Below are positions 14,353-14,427 of a stretch of DNA of 14,427 bases, piece after piece (the stretch's first letter is position 1; the number at the start of each line of letters is the position of its first letter). A model generated the notes under the pieces. That model was not told the DNA's origin and did not search any database. It saw only the letters and a program-made list of their open reading frames with translations. Both the position numbers and the translations under genes were made by a program. The stretch is from Isotricha intestinalis (Eukaryota; Ciliophora; Litostomatea; Vestibuliferida; Isotrichidae), in contig JAJJLU010004353.1 of assembly GCA_023807065.1 (NCBI GenBank), forward strand, positions 1 through 14,427, in the 5' to 3' direction.

Positions 14353-14427
14353 ACGAGGTTTTTTTTTTAAAATTTGTCTTGTAAATGAAGATATCTCAAA
14401 ATCACTATCTTTTAATAAAATCATTAA
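14353..14427. other. right-edge A/T-rich sequence
   Basis: A/T-rich end of the window with a T9 run near 14360-14368 and stops in all plus-strand frames. No feature can be supported. Confidence 0.3.

Noticed and set aside
1..14427. Reassignment of TAA/TAG to Gln, as in many ciliates
   Set aside because: Hundreds of codons in the intact genes use CAA for Gln with no internal TAA or TAG, and domain ends coincide with TAA stops (for example the quasi-RRM and START genes). Only the doubtful fragment at 14158-14352 hints otherwise.

Overview
The window is nuclear DNA from a microbial eukaryote with an extremely A+T-rich genome. Coding frames carry long Asn (AAT) and some Gln (CAA) runs. The spacers between genes are almost pure A/T, and A-rich leaders run straight into the ATG. 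The proteins belong to eukaryote-only families: STIMATE, a UAP56-binding mRNA-export adaptor, quasi-RRMs, SAM, calcyphosin, B-box/WD40 and START. TAA (6) and TGA (4) serve as apparent stops. TAG ends no gene, and Gln is written CAA, so the standard code is the simplest reading. The calcyphosin-like, START and coiled-coil content suits a ciliate or another (possibly anaerobic) protist. The A/T bias and poly-Asn also resemble dictyostelids, and B-box plus SAM proteins occur in several amoeboid and flagellate lineages. The lineage is not decided by this sequence.

Layout: a low-complexity small protein (234-668, +); a STIMATE-family multipass membrane protein (902-1897, +); an Arg/Asn-rich CHTOP/ALY-like mRNA-export factor (2077-2604, +); a three-quasi-RRM protein (2745-3680, -); an unknown Tyr/Asn-rich protein (3799-4638, +); a two-SAM protein ending in a CaaX box (4879-6300, +); a three-module calcyphosin-like protein (6409-8784, +); a coiled-coil protein (8867-9886, +). 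Then comes a 1.45 kb stretch without a long gene (9887-11333), a B-box/coiled-coil/WD40 protein (11334-13037, +), a START-domain protein (13090-13983, -) and a right edge holding an interrupted reading frame. Apart from the 1.45 kb stretch the genes are tightly packed (52-240 bases apart) and apparently single-exon.

The genes do not form one pathway. Two are RNA-related and face each other tail to tail (mRNA-export adaptor and quasi-RRM protein). Two have a calcium flavour (STIMATE, known in animals to regulate store-operated calcium entry, and the calcyphosin-like protein). Others are scaffold- or membrane-associated (SAM-CaaX, START, B-box/WD40). The less ordinary material is: the divergent triple calcyphosin repeat; the SAM-Cys-SAM-CaaX architecture; a TRIM-like protein with WD repeats and no full RING; and several coding-like fragments broken by stops or intron-like segments (669-805, 10261-10494, 10709-11227, 14158-14352), which look like decayed or mis-assembled genes. 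I see no tRNA, rRNA, CRISPR array, telomere repeat or intact transposon.
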